A stretch of DNA of 64,000 bases from Hymenopus coronatus (GCA_030762935.1 CM060898.1:97198781-97262780); one strand, 5' to 3'. Shown: positions 1-11,971, numbered from the stretch's first letter. The notes: a model not told the origin generated them from the letters alone. Numbers and translations are program-made.

Positions 1-388
1 GCTGGCCGCCATTTTATCTCCTAATAGCTGTGTAAATAATATCTACGCAGTCTTATGGAGTAACGCGAGAGAATTAAGAAATGCGCAATTTCTTTAGAGT
101 TTTTGCGCAGACTAGCCATAAGATAATTTCATTAGTCTTAGAAATAGCAGCATGAATCTATGAAATAACAAGTTTCCAGGTAATGCTACTTGGAAGAGTG
201 CAAAAATAAATATTGCCACTTTTTCGCGAACCGATTGGATTCAGATGTCTTACCACACAAATGCTCGTCTTTGGTGGAAGATTTGTTCTGCCGATATTTC
301 TGGTCTAGAGCTTCATTTGCTTTTCATTTTTTTTCCTGCAAGGCAAAGTTTAAAAGCCTGTAACCATTTTCTGAACAGTTAGAACAAT
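1..388. other. AT-rich sequence, no gene seen
   Basis: I see no ORF with protein-like composition, no family H motif and no tRNA-like box here. It lies downstream of the reverse-transcriptase relic on the minus strand, so it may be that element's 3' untranslated part, but no tail or target duplication is visible. Confidence 0.4.
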
Positions 389-2290
389 TTACTGCACTGC
401 ATGAAGGCATTTCACATATAAAAACACATAGCTATTCGATAAAATACACTTTTTTATATCTCCCAACCTCTTAGAGCGGAGACCATATGCCAGCAAAGTT
501 CTTAGACTGTTATGCCTCTTAATGCGAAGTAGTTGTTCCTGACGACGATTACGTAGCCCTTGCGGAAGGGTTTCAAACTCATCGCAATGTCTGCAACGGC
601 TAGTGCTAGAAGACTGTCCGGAATCGACGAAATTCGTGGTACCATGACATTCATTTTGATCATATCCCACCATTCAGTACTTTAGAGATCATTTGGTAAG
701 GATCCATTTATTAGCTGATGGTGCAATTCCCTTACCTTTGTGAGGGTAGGAGTACCACTGTGTCAAGTCTCTCTCCCTAAGATGTTGCCCAAGTTGTCTG
801 CTGTTTTATGATTTCATAGAATTGTCTACTCCGAGTTCTTGAAGATAACGAGTTTAATATTGCCGTAATCTCGAACAACATTAACGTTAGGCTGGTTGAC
901 TGCTTCTAGAGTTTGGTTTATGTTGGATTGTTGTATAAATGCTTCCCAAGACTATGGAGAAGAGAGGGCCCTTTAAATCTGTTGCAAGTGTACAGCATGC
1001 TATTTGGAGTGTCGTGGGGTAGTTGTAAAGTTTGTTTAACAGTTATAGTATTATTTTATCGGCTCCATTTAGAAAAGATTTTGATATTTTTTCTAAACGT
1101 AATGTTTGAAGAGGATAAATTAATGTTGAACCATAAAAATTGATTAACTACCATCAGTTTTTATTGAGGTTATAGTAATGGAATGTTTGGAAGAGTATCT
1201 AGATTAATTTGTAGTTTTTTTTTAATATTGCTGTTGAACTGAAAATTAATGCACTGTTAAATGTTATACCTAAATATTTGATTGCTTTGTCAGCTGAAAT
1301 AGCTGTAATATTTACACAAATAGTTGTAATTTCACCTTGAAATAATCTGCCCTAATGAATGTTGATAGTTTGCGATTTTTTGGCAGTTATAGACAATCCA
1401 ATTTCTTGTTAAACGCAATGACAACAGTTATTAAAATATTTAAGATTCTAAATTTTTACCAATGATTACCGAGTCATCAGCAAAACCTAGTGTTGTAAAA
1501 GGGTCTGTGAAATCTGTAAATATGAAATCATAAGATGTTGCAATAATATTTTCAGTGAACTCGTAAAAATGATTAATACTTAAATTGAAGGGGAATGGCG
1601 AAACTGGAACCCCTGTATTACTCCAGGTCGTATATTAATTTTCTCTGTTTGTTTTGCACCTGTCTGAAATAGAGTGGTATACTATGTCAGTAAGTTTTTA
1701 ACAATATTTTCACTGGCAGTGACAAGGAAGTATGTTCAGTGGTAAAAAAGATGATTATGACCGACCTGATTATGTCAAACGCTTTATTGACATCAAGAAA
1801 GACAAAACATATAGAAAGATTATTATCAGCAGCATGGCTTAGAATTCCATCAACGATATTGAAATTATTAAATGCACCAAGTTGTTAAAAACCCTCTCAG
1901 GTGTGAATTGAGTTAAATCATTTGTTGAATTGTTGTCTAAGGTTTTTGAAAGTACTCTACGCAAAACAGACGATATTGTTATGAGTCGCCATATACATAT
2001 CTAAAACTCTGCTGTCTTCATCTTTGTGGATGAGTATTGTTGGAGCTTCAGTGAAGACTGTGGGCACGTAACTCGTTTGAATAATTCTTTTCATAGACAA
2101 AACTATAGAAGAATAGGCAATCGGGTCTCTAACCGCTTTTAGAAGAACCGTATTGGGTTCTGGGCTTGTTTCAACAGCAATCTTTAAATTGTTGAATATA
2201 TACAATGAGATGGCGCGGATGTTGTTCAGTGGGCGCTGCAAAATCTCGCATTGCGATCGTCCGTTGTTGAAGAGCAGGCAGTGCATAGAG
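389..2290 (-). pseudogene. LINE-a: degenerate non-LTR retrotransposon reverse transcriptase, possibly R2-like
   Basis: Reading the minus strand gives the blocks of a non-LTR reverse transcriptase in the right order, split over frames. Around 2100-1980 is the finger region, with APTILIHKDED followed by a degraded MYRPI-like stretch. Around 1812-1770 is motif A, VFLDVNKAFDII. Around 1625-1560 is a decayed motif B (GVPVSPFPFNLSINHFYEF). Around 1490-1460 is motif C, LGFADDSVIIG, with the catalytic Asp pair intact. At 673-389 is a C-terminal Cys-rich part with CRHCDE, then LPQGL and LLRIKRHNSLRTLLA. That C-terminal arrangement is known from R2-type elements with a restriction-like endonuclease, so R2 affinity is an inference. 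There is no uninterrupted frame. The 5' part (DNA-binding fingers) is missing and the copy is certainly inactive. Confidence is high for reverse-transcriptase origin and moderate for clade. Confidence 0.75.
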
Positions 2291-2389
2291 GAAGAAATGC
2301 AGAATTCTTTCTCTCTGTATGCATCGCGAGGACAAAGTTTGGGTTTTGCAAACTATTTAAAAGGGGGCTATACAAATGAAACAATAAAA

Positions 2390-2444
2390 AAATGTTGGTA
2401 TGTAAGCGACTCTTTGATTTTGAATTACCTTGTTCACAGACACA

Positions 2445-2489
<45 letters not shown>

Positions 2490-2640
2490 AACAAGCACAC
2501 ACGCATGCGCGTACGACCTTTTCCAAAAATGGGGAGCCTAAAACGTGTATTTCCAGTAAAATCTTGGTATCGAATTTTAGAGTTCAATGCCTTCCCTACC
2601 TACTGTGTACACGTGGAGAGAAGGTAACAAAGTTAGTAAA
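2390..2640 (+). repeat. Family H copy, 3' fragment
   Basis: Contains, in sense order, the tract before the microsatellite, a long CA array, the block reading CCAGTAAAATCTTGGTATCG and a decayed terminal hairpin (CTACCTACTGTGTACACG) ending GAGAGAAGGT. The 5' two thirds are missing. Confidence 0.75.
2434..2488. repeat. (CA)n microsatellite inside a family H copy
   Basis: A nearly pure CA array, longest in this window at this family position. Other copies have short mixed CA/CGGA tracts at the same place, so this is a local expansion of the family's internal microsatellite. The apparent Cys-Val or His-Thr ORFs across it are repeat artefacts. Confidence 0.95.
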
Positions 2641-2672
2641 TGTGCCTAAGTAAAGTCTTGTAGGTGCCTGTC

Positions 2673-2886
2673 GTTCTGGGTAGCTCAGTTCGTTAGGCGC
2701 TGGCCTTCTAACTTAAGATCGCTAGTTCAAATCCGGCGCAGACCGATGGTTTTTAAGTGTGCTTAAAAACGACAGCTCCATGTTAGTAGATTTACTGGCA
2801 TATTAAAGAATTCCTGCGGGCTGAAGTTCCTGAGCACCGGCGGCGCAGGTATTAGCCTGGCAATTGTCAGCGTTGTTAACAAATAA
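2673..2886 (+). repeat. SINE-A, tRNA-headed SINE copy
   Basis: Begins with a tRNA-like head: box A region GGGTAGCTCAGTTCGTTAGG and box B region AGTTCAAATCC, as in RNA polymerase III promoters. The body that follows includes TTTTTAAGTGTGCTTAAAAACGACAG, described here only by its ends, then AGTAGATTTACTGG and CCTGCGGG. The same body recurs at 60344-60580 (plus) and, on the minus strand, at 18239-18408 and 26112-26330. No target duplication was found. Confidence 0.8.
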
Positions 2887-2892
2887 TGTTTT

Positions 2893-3753
2893 ACTTTCTC
2901 TATACGAACTATGCACATAGGTATAGAGAAGGTATTGTACTGTACCCAAAAATTCGTATTGAGATTTCACCGGAAATACATGTTTTGAGACTCCCTGAAT
3001 CCAAAAAAAAGCATTTTTAGAAAAATGTCCGTGCGTGTCTGTGTGTATGTGTGTGTGTCGGTGTGTCTGTGGGCAGCATAGCTCAAAAACGAAAAACCGT
3101 TAAATATCAAACTTGGTATTTAAGTTCAGTATCTTCCAAGGACGCGACACGAAGATTTTCAAGAAAATACCCCCACCCCAAACTACCCTTTACATGGAAA
3201 AAAATTCGAACATTTTGTTTTCTAAAAAATGGCTCTAACGATTTTGATTAACATATCATATATTAAAGATATATACTTGACAAATAATATGTAAATCTTG
3301 AATTTTCTGGGAATAGCCTCTGAAGGCTATTTTATTCTGGATGAATTTTACGGAGTTGTGCATAACTGCTAAACCGCAAGAGATGACAAAAGCGTACTCT
3401 ACAGAAATGTAGCTCGCAATAAAACACACAATTTATGTCATATACATTTTTTTCGTGGAGTTGATTTTTTTAAAAATATTCTTGGTTTCTGCTTTGAAAA
3501 ACATACTTTTCTCATACAGAAATTTGTTAACTCCCATACAAACCAAGGAACATCAGTTACATAGCAACCAGCTTTTGGCTATCATCTTAACTTATGGTAC
3601 TCCCTCATTTCGCTTCTACTTACAAGGAAGCAAATAATAAGACTATTTCTGCTAATATTTCTCGATTAGCATGAAGTAAATAGACGCATAAGCTTTTTAA
3701 CTAATATTTGTTGCAGAGATGTAGAGAAAGTCATGTGAATGGAACACATCAGA
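2893..3753 (-). mobile_element. Family H, full-length copy
   Basis: Starts on the plus strand with ACTTTCTCTATACG and the hairpin, and ends at CACATCAGA, which is the reverse complement of the TCTGATGTG end; about 861 bp. It holds the GTGTGT tract, a near-palindrome (AAATATCAAACTTGGTATTT) and the other family blocks. T runs flank both ends. No reading frame is shared with other copies. Confidence 0.9.
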
Positions 3754-4647
3754 TTTTTTTAAATAATTTATGGACGCCACTTATAGAATTGAAAAGACAC
3801 CAAGGATGATATAAAATAAGAGGAAGAAAGGCATTTAGAATTCTCATATGCTTAAATTAACAGCGGTTAATATACCAGGATATTGCATATTGTCTATTAA
3901 GAATGATTCAAAAGTTATCAGCCAAATACTTTAACAAATTATTAATATTATCACGTGTCAGATGAAGGGTAAGTGTATACCTGATACCATGAGCACCTTC
4001 CAAAGTTGAGATAGTACTAGAGGTTAACGTTATATGCACTGAGGCACTTCGTCTTATCTCACGTTCATTGAGGTCCTCGAGGCTACTCTCAATCCTCTTG
4101 TCGATCGTAACTGTAGATTCTCGTTGCTTTTTCTCCTCCCTTGCTGACCCAAGGAGTAAACAATGGTACAGTCCTTTCAGTGTAAAATTGCACCTCGCTA
4201 CAGCATCGTTATTTCGAACATGTGGTGCGTGATTTTTCTAAACCCAACAACGTTTGCGAAATATTTTTTCGAGGTATGGCCATAACTTTTTTATCTAGTA
4301 TTAGGTGGCCCAACAGCGCCGTATTTCACGTGTGTAGAAAACTCTTCGTGCGATAAATGTGTTGCAGACTTAAAAGTATTGCAGAATTCAACGGGGCAAC
4401 TGGAAGAAAACACCGGTCAGTGACAATGTTAGTAAATAGCGCGAGTGACTTCGTTGCGTAGAAGTGAAAACGGTGAGGGAATGGTGCTCATGAGAAGCAG
4501 ACTTGTACTAGAGTCCGTGATGGTATATGTACGAGAATAGTATAAAGAGCCTTTACATTGATGATTTTTCTTTGTACTTAAATAAATAAATTAACTTAAC
4601 ATTAATTTCTATACGCTGTTCTTATTTAATATTAGACTAGGTTCACT
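3754..4647. other. Unclassified sequence, no gene seen
   Basis: Mixed-composition sequence with no ORF above background and no match to any repeat that I can see elsewhere in the window. It could be old host intergenic sequence. Confidence 0.4.
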
Positions 4648-4649
4648 GT

Positions 4650-4840
4650 AGGTTTAAATCGAAACATAAAAACCCCGTAACAAAATACATGCATGAGAGC
4701 ACGTAATGTTTCACTGTATTATTATTAATTATTATTAATAATTATTAATTATTATTATTACTATAAAGTGAAACAGTGTGTGCTCTTATGCATACATTTT
4801 GTTATGCCGCTTTAATGTTCTGATTTAACCTGCGGCGGTG
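4650..4840. repeat. Long imperfect inverted repeat with (ATT)n loop
   Basis: The left arm ends ATGAGAGCACGTAATGTTTC and the right arm begins AGTGAAACAGTGTGTGCTC. Pairing continues outward through AACAAAATACAT/ATACATTTTGTT and, less well, through the GGTTTAAATC/GATTTAACC region. The arms are about 65-70 nt each and enclose an ATT/AAT microsatellite loop of about 45 nt. It may be a fold-back or MITE-type element; no transposase or clear target duplication is seen. Confidence 0.8.
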
Positions 4841-5356
4841 GTTTTTATTTAGCATTTGGGTGGCGAAAGGGAGATTTTACTTTACACAGTTAAGCAAACT
4901 GACGGCAGTCCATTCCATCCGCAGCAACAATATAGCTTCTCCCTCCAACGACTCATTATTCCAGTTATGTCTCTGAGTTAATGGTGTAATGTGCCTCGGC
5001 GTAGCAAATTATTTTATTTTGTATATTTTTCGGCATAAAATTCTTTTCAGGACATTAGGAATCGGAAAACTGTTATTTATGGAATAAACCCTATTGAAGG
5101 TGAGTTGAAAATAATAACTTTTATTGTATTTATCAAACTTTTAACATCCTAATTTACAATGAAATAATACACACTTTTAAACTCTATCACCTACTTCACA
5201 TTTATGCTATTAATTCAACGAAGTAATCCTGTTTTATATTTATTGTTTTAATATAAATTTTAAAAATATTGATATTTTTGCACAATCATTACTTTTATCA
5301 ATGCTCGTAGCTTTTCACAACTGATGCGAACCTTTATGTAATGGTGTGTCCTCCAG
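4841..5356. other. Unclassified AT-rich sequence, no gene seen
   Basis: No coding signal, tRNA-like head or family H block is visible before the family H fragment that begins near 5357. Confidence 0.4.
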
Positions 5357-5575
5357 CTATTACTTGCTTCTGTGTAAGTAGACGGAAAATAAGGAAATGC
5401 ACTAGGCTAAACGATAGTCAAATCTTTTAAAAACCGGTCACTATATAAAACAATTGAAATTCGGTTCTCTTTGCTTGCCAGGTATAAAATAAATAAGAGA
5501 CGCAAAGAAAGATGACTTCGCGTTTGAAGCCAACAAACCGGAATATCTCGGAAACGGTTAGCTCTACAAAAAATA
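5357..5575 (+). repeat. Family H host copy, left part (interrupted)
   Basis: Starts within the TATTACTTGCTTC block and runs to CTCTACAAAAAA. The next family block in sense order (TGTATATTACATAAATTG) appears only after the inserted copy ends, at 6447. The copy is therefore split by the family H insertion at 5580-6441, and again by the LINE at 6482-12199. Its own 5' end is truncated. Confidence 0.8.
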
Positions 5576-5579
5576 AAAA

Positions 5580-6441
5580 TCTGATGTGTTCTATTCACAT
5601 GACTTTCTCTACATATTTGCAACAAATTATTGTTAAAAAATTTAGGCTTCTATGTACATCATACTAATCGAGAAACAAATCCTGAAATAATCTTATTACT
5701 TACTTCCTTGCAAGTAGAAGCGAGATAAGGGAATAGCATAGGTTAAAGTGATAATCAAACGCTGGTTGCAATGTGGCTTAAGTTCCTTTGTTTGTGTGGA
5801 CATGAGTTGACAAATTCCTGTATGAGAAAAGTGTGTTTTTCAAAGCTGAAACCAATAACAAGGAATATCTAAAAAAACGATCACCTCCATGAAAAAATGC
5901 ATATGACATAAATTATGTGCTTTAAAGTGCTCTGCAATTTTTATGAGGCAAGTTTTTTTTCCATCTCTTGCGGTTTAACAGTTATGAAACATTTCGTAAA
6001 ATTAGTCCAGAGTAAAGTAGTCTTCAGAGGCTATTCCCAAAAAATTCCAAATATACAGTTTATTTGTCAGGTAAGTATCTTTAATGTAGATATTTTAATC
6101 AAAATCGTTAAGAGCCTTTTTTAAGAAAATCAACATTTTCGAAAAAAAATTCCATGTAAAGGGTAGTTTGTTGTGGGGGGATTTTTCTCAAAATCTTCGT
6201 GTCACATCCCTGGAACATACTAAACTTAAATACAAAGTTACGTATTTTACCGACTTTTCGTTTTTGAGTTATCTTGTTCACAGACACACCGGCACACACA
6301 CGAACCTTTTTGTAGAAAATGCTTTTTATGTATTCAGGGGACCCTAAAACATATATTTCCGGTGACATCTCGGTATGGAATTTTTGGGTGGAGTGCAATG
6401 CCTTCTCTTTACATTATGTACATAGTACGTGTAGAGAAAGT
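5580..6441 (+). mobile_element. Family H, full-length copy inserted in another family H copy
   Basis: Runs from TCTGATGTGTTC to the hairpin (TACATTATGTACATAGTACG) and AGAGAAAGT; about 862 bp. The flanks are A runs on both sides (AATAAAAA before, AAAAATATG after), and the flanking sequence is itself family H sequence. This fixes both ends of the element. Confidence 0.9.
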
Positions 6442-6481
6442 AAAAATATGTATATTACATAAATTGTGTTTCACCGCATTT

Positions 6482-6930
6482 CCCCCCAGGGGCCTACTAC
6501 GGTAGGTACGGGTTTGGCGCACCCGGGGTCCCGAGTCAACCTTGACTCCCTCAGTGGGCAACCTCTGAGTGGTGAAAGAGTTACTAGGTCAAAATGCCCA
6601 CCCACGTGGAGACCCGTGTCGGTGAAAAAGAATATCCTGGTTGGTTGAGGGTTGCGTATCTGAGCCTGGGCCTTCTGTCTTTTCAGTGACTAGGGAGGGT
6701 ACGCAACTTAATACACCACTTTGGTTTCTGTTTCATCTAAACGGGAAGCTAGGGACTAGCCCACCCCTAGTCAATCGGCCAGGACTAGGTATTATATCGA
6801 ACTCCAGGGTGAGTGGGACGGCGAGCCTGCTATATCCCCTGTGTAGCCCTGTCATCCCAGTGGGATGACCCCTTGTTGGACTCCGTGGTGGGCGGGGAGC
6901 AGCCGGGGTTGAAAATTAAAATTTACTTTC
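6482..6930 (+). promoter_or_regulatory. Probable 5' untranslated region / internal promoter region of LINE-b
   Basis: GC-richer than its surroundings and without a coding frame that continues into ORF1. It ends immediately before the ATGGCAAAATCC start of ORF1. LINEs of this kind carry an internal promoter in this position; I cannot point to a specific initiator or downstream element. Confidence 0.5.
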
Positions 6931-8280
6931 ATGGCAAAATCCAAAAAAATCCATTAAATATGGTACTGAGTTCGGAAAAGAAGTAGTCGAGTGTTGTGGT
7001 CCTCGCTACTTGATTGTTAATAGAACAGACGAAGGAAGAAAGTTCTCTAGCGTAAGCCCTTTTGTTATTCAAAAGGGTCTTGATAACATTGCTGGTCCTG
7101 TAAAATCTTGTATAAGAGCTCGTAATGGCACGCTCCTGGTAGAAGCAGAATCAGCATCCCAGGCTGCAAAAATACTAAAGGCCAAAATGTTAGCCAGCTA
7201 TCCAGTAAAGGTCGATGTACACAAAAACTTAAATTCCTCACGCGGTGTAGTAAACACTGCGCATTGGACGGTATGACCAGTGAGGACATTCAAGAAAATC
7301 GTGCTCCCCAAGGCGTGACATCTGTGTATCGTGTTCGAAGAAAAGTAAATGGAAAATTCGGGTGTACCCGTGCCCTGTTTATTGCCTTTGATCGGGTAGA
7401 TCTCTCACAAAGGATAATGGCAGGGTATGAATCCATTGAGGTAAGACCGTATATACCGAACCCGCTCAGATGTTATAAATGTCAGTGCTTTGACCACACC
7501 AGTGAATTCTGCAACGGTGAGTCTACCTGTGTGAACTGTGGTAAAATCTCGCATGACGGAGAATGCACGTCAGCTCCAACGTGTGTTAACTGTAGCGGTG
7601 AACATCCATCAAGTTCCCGTAACTGTCCCCATTTTGCAGCGGAAAAGCCGTTCCAGGAGATTCGGGTTAAAGAGAAGGTGTCCTTCTTGGAAGCCCGGAA
7701 ACTCTTGCGAATCCGCCAACCCTTTGTTCCGAAGTATGGTACCTAACGCTCTGTTGTAGCTAAATCGGTACAAAGTCGGGAAATCGCAACTCAAACCTGC
7801 GATATAAACGGGGTCACGATTGCAGAAAAGATTCTCACAGCCAGCTCACTTCCTAGGCCTTCGACTTCAACATCTAAGTCAGTAGCAACATCTACATCTG
7901 AAACTGTAAAAAGCGCTAAACTTAAATTGCCGCCAAAGCAATCGACCTCGACCAACAAGTCTGGCAAGCTAATAATATATAAAGAACCAGAACCAGAGCC
8001 AGAAAGAAAGTTGAAGAACACCTATGAGAGAACTGACTTCCTCAAGCAAGGCGTAAAGCCTATTCCCAAAGCAACAAAGGGAAAAAAAGAGTCCACGGAG
8101 GTCCTCTTCTGAGGATTCATCTGGGAAGGACCCGGTCGGCGACTATCATCTTCGCCGGTCTCTATTTCCAATCGGTTCGAGGTACTCCTGACAAAGAGGC
8201 CGGATCATCCTCCCGTAGAAGGTGCTTTCCCGTCACCTAAAAAGAATAAACTCAACCGACCTCCGCAGCCTTCAAAATAG
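6931..8280 (+). pseudogene. LINE-b ORF1: gag-like nucleic-acid-binding protein with zinc knuckles
   Basis: I place the start at ATG 6931, just after the 5' untranslated region; the frame breaks within ten codons at an A run, continues in frame 2 (7010-7276), then returns to frame 1 near 7264. Three CCHC zinc knuckles lie at about 7468-7630: CYKCQCFDHTSEFC, CVNCGKISHDGEC and CVNCSGEHPSSSRNC. After them comes the helix region with FQEIRVKEKVSFLEARKLL. An in-frame TAA at 7744 and a further shift near 8105 interrupt a Ser/Thr/Lys/Pro-rich tail ending at 8280. Gag proteins of I- and Jockey-type LINEs coat the RNA and form ribonucleoprotein particles; this copy cannot make an intact one. Confidence 0.85.
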
Positions 8281-8319
8281 AAATAACGACAATGTACAAC
8301 TTATCCCATTATAAAGAAC

Positions 8320-11300
8320 ATGGCTATTCTACAGTGGAACTTACGTGGAACAAGAACACATTGACCTGAGCTTGAACTGCTGCTTAACCAGAACGATCCT
8401 TTGGTCGTATGTTTGCAAGAGACTAAGCTCCGTCCACAAGAGAGCTTCAAAATCAAACGGTACACCCCTGTAAGGTGTTATCTATCACCGGAAGAGGGTG
8501 TACTTGCGCACGGAGGCACTATGATGCTCATCAGAGATGATATATTCGCGCAAACAGTTTCATTACAGTCCGATATCCAGTCAGTAGCTGTAAGGATTAA
8601 GCTGCCACATACCAGATTCACTATTTGTAATATATACCTTCCTCCGAGTGACGACCTCTCGCTCACTGATTTAGGGGATCTAGTTTCTCAACTACCAACA
8701 CCTTTTCTTTTGGTAGGTGATGTAAATGCCCACCATCCACTTTGGGGCTCACCTAGGGCTTGTGCGAGAGTTAAGCTAATTGCCGATTTCTTGAATAATT
8801 CTAACCTAATTCTCCTGTACACCGGAGAACCTAAATTTCTTTCTGATGCTTTCAACAGTTTTTCACACTTTGATTTAGCAGTTTGTTCACCACCATTAGC
8901 ATCTTCCTTACAGTGGAATATCATCTCTGATTTACATTCTAGTGACCACTTTCCATGTCTTATTAGTCTCTTGCCACAAGATACATGTTCCACACGTTTA
9001 CATAGATGGCGCATAGATCAAGCCAACTGGAACCTTTATTCCCGGTTGGCTGCCTTTTATTACAACGAGCACGACTCTGTGAATGTCTTAGTGGAGCACC
9101 TCACGAAAAATATTCTTGATGCTGCCGAGCTGTCTATTCCACGGTCGACGACCCAAACCAGTCGTCGATTTCCGGTACCTTGGTGGACGGATGATTGCCG
9201 GAATGCCATTCGTGCTCGCAGGCGTGCTCTCAGGATTTTCCAAAGTCGCCCAACACTGGATAACCTGATTGAGTATAAAAAGATGTGTGCTAAATCTAGG
9301 CAGGTTGTTAAGGATAGCAATGGAGCAATTTGTAGCGTCATTCAATCGACATACATCTTCCTCTATCGTATGGGATAAGTTAAAGCGCGTGGACGGAAAA
9401 CAACTCATACGCCAATCGCCGGTCTTAAAACAGATGTAGGAGATGTTATTGATAAGTTTGACGTGGCCAACTCTTTTGGCAATGCTTTCGCTCAAGTGTC
9501 TACTTCAGAGAATTATTCGCCTGATTTTCTTCTCGTTAAGGCTCAGACGGAATCACAAGGTTTCAACTTTCGTTCTAAATATCTTGAAGATTACAATATA
9601 CTCTTCACCATGAGGGAGTTAGGCTGTCATCTTCGACTGTCTTCACCAGGTCCTGATGGAATACACGTCCAAATGTTGCAACATCTCTCTCCTGAAGATA
9701 AGGCCTTCCTGCTCGCGGTCTATAATCGTGTTGGGTTTGACGTCACTTTGCCAGAAAAGTGGCGAGAGGCCACCATCATACCTATTTTGAAAGCTGGAAA
9801 AGACCGTTTTCTTCCATCCAGCTACCGTCCAATTTCCCTCACCAGTTGCGTTTGCAAGGTGATGGAACGCATGTTCAATGGATGGTTGATATGGTGGCTG
9901 GAATCTCACAACCTACTGACCAACACCCAAGGCGGTTTTCGACGACGTCGTTCAGCAGCTGACCACCTTGTCTCGATTTCGACGCATATAATGAATGGAT
10001 TCATGAAGAACTGTCAAACCGTTGGGGTGTTCTTTGACCTCGAAAAGGCTTATGATACGTGTTGGCGGCCAGGAATAATACGTTCCCTATACAACTGGAA
10101 CATACATGAAAGTCTTCCGTTATTCATTCAGGATTTTATGAGGGACCGCGTTTTCCGAGTAAGGGTCAGCTCGGTTCTATCACATAATTTTGTTCAAGAG
10201 AACGGAGTGCCACAGGGATCGATACTAATTGTCACGCTGTTTGCTATAGCAATTAATTCTATCTCAAAATGTATTCTCCCAGGAGTGTCGTCCTGCTTAT
10301 TCGTAGGCGACTTTGCCATCTATTGTACTTCTCAGCGCACACCTTTTTTTGAAACACCGTCTGCAGCGGTGTTTAGACAACATCGCAGATTGAAGCTCTA
10401 AAAACGGCTTTCGCTTCTCTGCTGAGAAGTCACTCTGCGTGAATTTTGGCGCTGCAGGAGGCGATTATCACCTTCTCTGCGGTTTGGCACAGTTTTACTA
10501 CCATTCGCGGATGAGACGATATTCGATATTGGGTTGATATTCGATAGAAAACTTTGTTGGTCACCACATATAGCACAGCTGAAAGCGCAATGTAACCGTT
10601 CTCTGAATATTCTACGGATTATAAGTGGCAAATCTTGGGTGCGGATCGGACAGTCTTGCTGCGACTTTATCGCGCACTGATCCGATCCAAGTTAGAGTAG
10701 TATATTCTTCGGCAAGACCATCTGTGCTGAGAAGATTAGACACCGTCCATAATCAAGGTATTCGTGTGGTTGTTGGAGCTTTTCCAACAAGTCCAGTAGT
10801 CAGCCTTTATGCTGAATTGGCAGAACCCCCTCTGCAGTCTAAGCACGATATCCTGTTAACAAATTATGGTTGTGGGCTAAAGTGCATGCCTTCGCATCCA
10901 ACGTTCACTCCTTTTTTAACACCGAGCTGGACGAACGTTATAGAAATATCTAAATTAGTCCACGGACTGCAGGTATTCGCTTCCGAATGATTCTTCATAA
11001 GCAATGCCTAGAATGTTTCCCAAGGGGTAAAGGGTGCACCCACCTTGGTTACTTACGACATCCCACGTAAACCTCGGGATGACGGCATACCAAATGTCCA
11101 CAATGCCTTTTTCTAGTATCCGTAGATGTTTTTTAGAATTTTTGTCAAACTACAATGACCGAACTTGTATATATATTGACGGAAGTAAGTGCACCGTTGG
11201 TGTTGGGTGTGCCTTTGTTTATGATACCGAACAATATACATTTGGTTTTCATAGTGGCACCTCCATTTATAGTGCGGAGTTGTACGCAATATATCGAGCC

Positions 11301-11971
11301 ATTCTGCACGTTGGCCGTCGAAATTTGAGGGACTGCCTTATATTGAGTGATTCCCTGAGTGCACTTCAGAGCCTTAGTGAGCTGTACAACCACCATCCTA
11401 TCGTGCAGCGTATCCAGGATGCCCTCCACGCTTTATATGCTTCCGGGATTAATGTGGAGTGTGCATGGATTCCTAGTCACATTGGCTTGCCGGGGAATGA
11501 ACTGGCAGATTTTACAGCAAAGACGGCAACCACCGAACCCAGTACAAAAATTTCTTGTGTAACATCGGAAAACTTTAAACTTGTGGTGCGCAGGGCAATA
11601 GCTTCGTGCTGGCACGAAGAGTTATCAGCTCTATACGGAAACAAGCTTAGAGTGGTGAAGGACCTTCCAAGAAACTGGGTAACTTCATCCCGTCAATCTC
11701 GCGGGAGGAAGTGATTTTAACTTATTTGCGTATTGACCACTGCAATTTTACACGTAGTTTCATACTTAAGAGTGAATGTGCTCCTGTGTATCCGCTATGT
11801 GGAGAAGCTTTGTCCGTCCGTCATGTGTTGCTAGGGTGTGTTAATCTAGCACATATTCGGGAATCACTGCAAATGCCGGCCAGTCTTGCAGAAGTCTTGG
11901 TGGACGATAATCGAACGGTAGCTAAGATTTTTACATTTATATCAAAGATAACCTTCAAATTACGGATTTAG
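8320..11971 (+). pseudogene. LINE-b ORF2: endonuclease, reverse transcriptase, RNase H polyprotein, broken
   Basis: I choose ATG 8320 because it begins MAILQWNLRG, the usual first strand of an APE-type endonuclease. A TGA follows at 8362. Endonuclease motifs: CLQETKL (8410), YLPPSDD, GDVNAHHPLWGS (8717) and SSDHFPC (8938). The frame shifts out and back at about 9330-9410. Reverse transcriptase at 9463-10401: ATIIPILKAGKD, YRPISLTSC, GGFRRRRSAADHL, FFDLEKAYDT, GVPQGSI, then FVGDFAIYC where active enzymes have a YVDD-type box, so one catalytic Asp is Gly. Several frameshifts follow at 10380-11030. RNase H at 11145-11560 keeps YIDGSK, SAELYAIY, LSDSLSAL and IPSHIGLPGNELAD. A final Cys-rich part (CAPVYPLCGEALSVRHVLLGC) ends at 11971. 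Confidence 0.9.

Noticed and set aside
913..1143. 76-codon plus-strand frame with a hydrophobic segment
   Set aside because: It is antisense to the reverse-transcriptase relic LINE-a, whose motifs read on the minus strand.
2226..2587. Cys-Val-rich and His-Thr-rich open frames
   Set aside because: They are translations of the (CA)n microsatellite within a family H fragment.
2893..3753. Family H as a classical terminal-inverted-repeat (MITE) transposon
   Set aside because: The outermost sequences differ (TCTGATG against ACTTTCTC), the shared word is subterminal at one end only, and no constant target duplication is visible at the nested junctions.
5580..6441. Family H as a canonical Helitron with a CTRR end
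   Set aside because: The sequence after the hairpin is AAAGT followed by A, not CTRR. The features fit the Helentron branch better.
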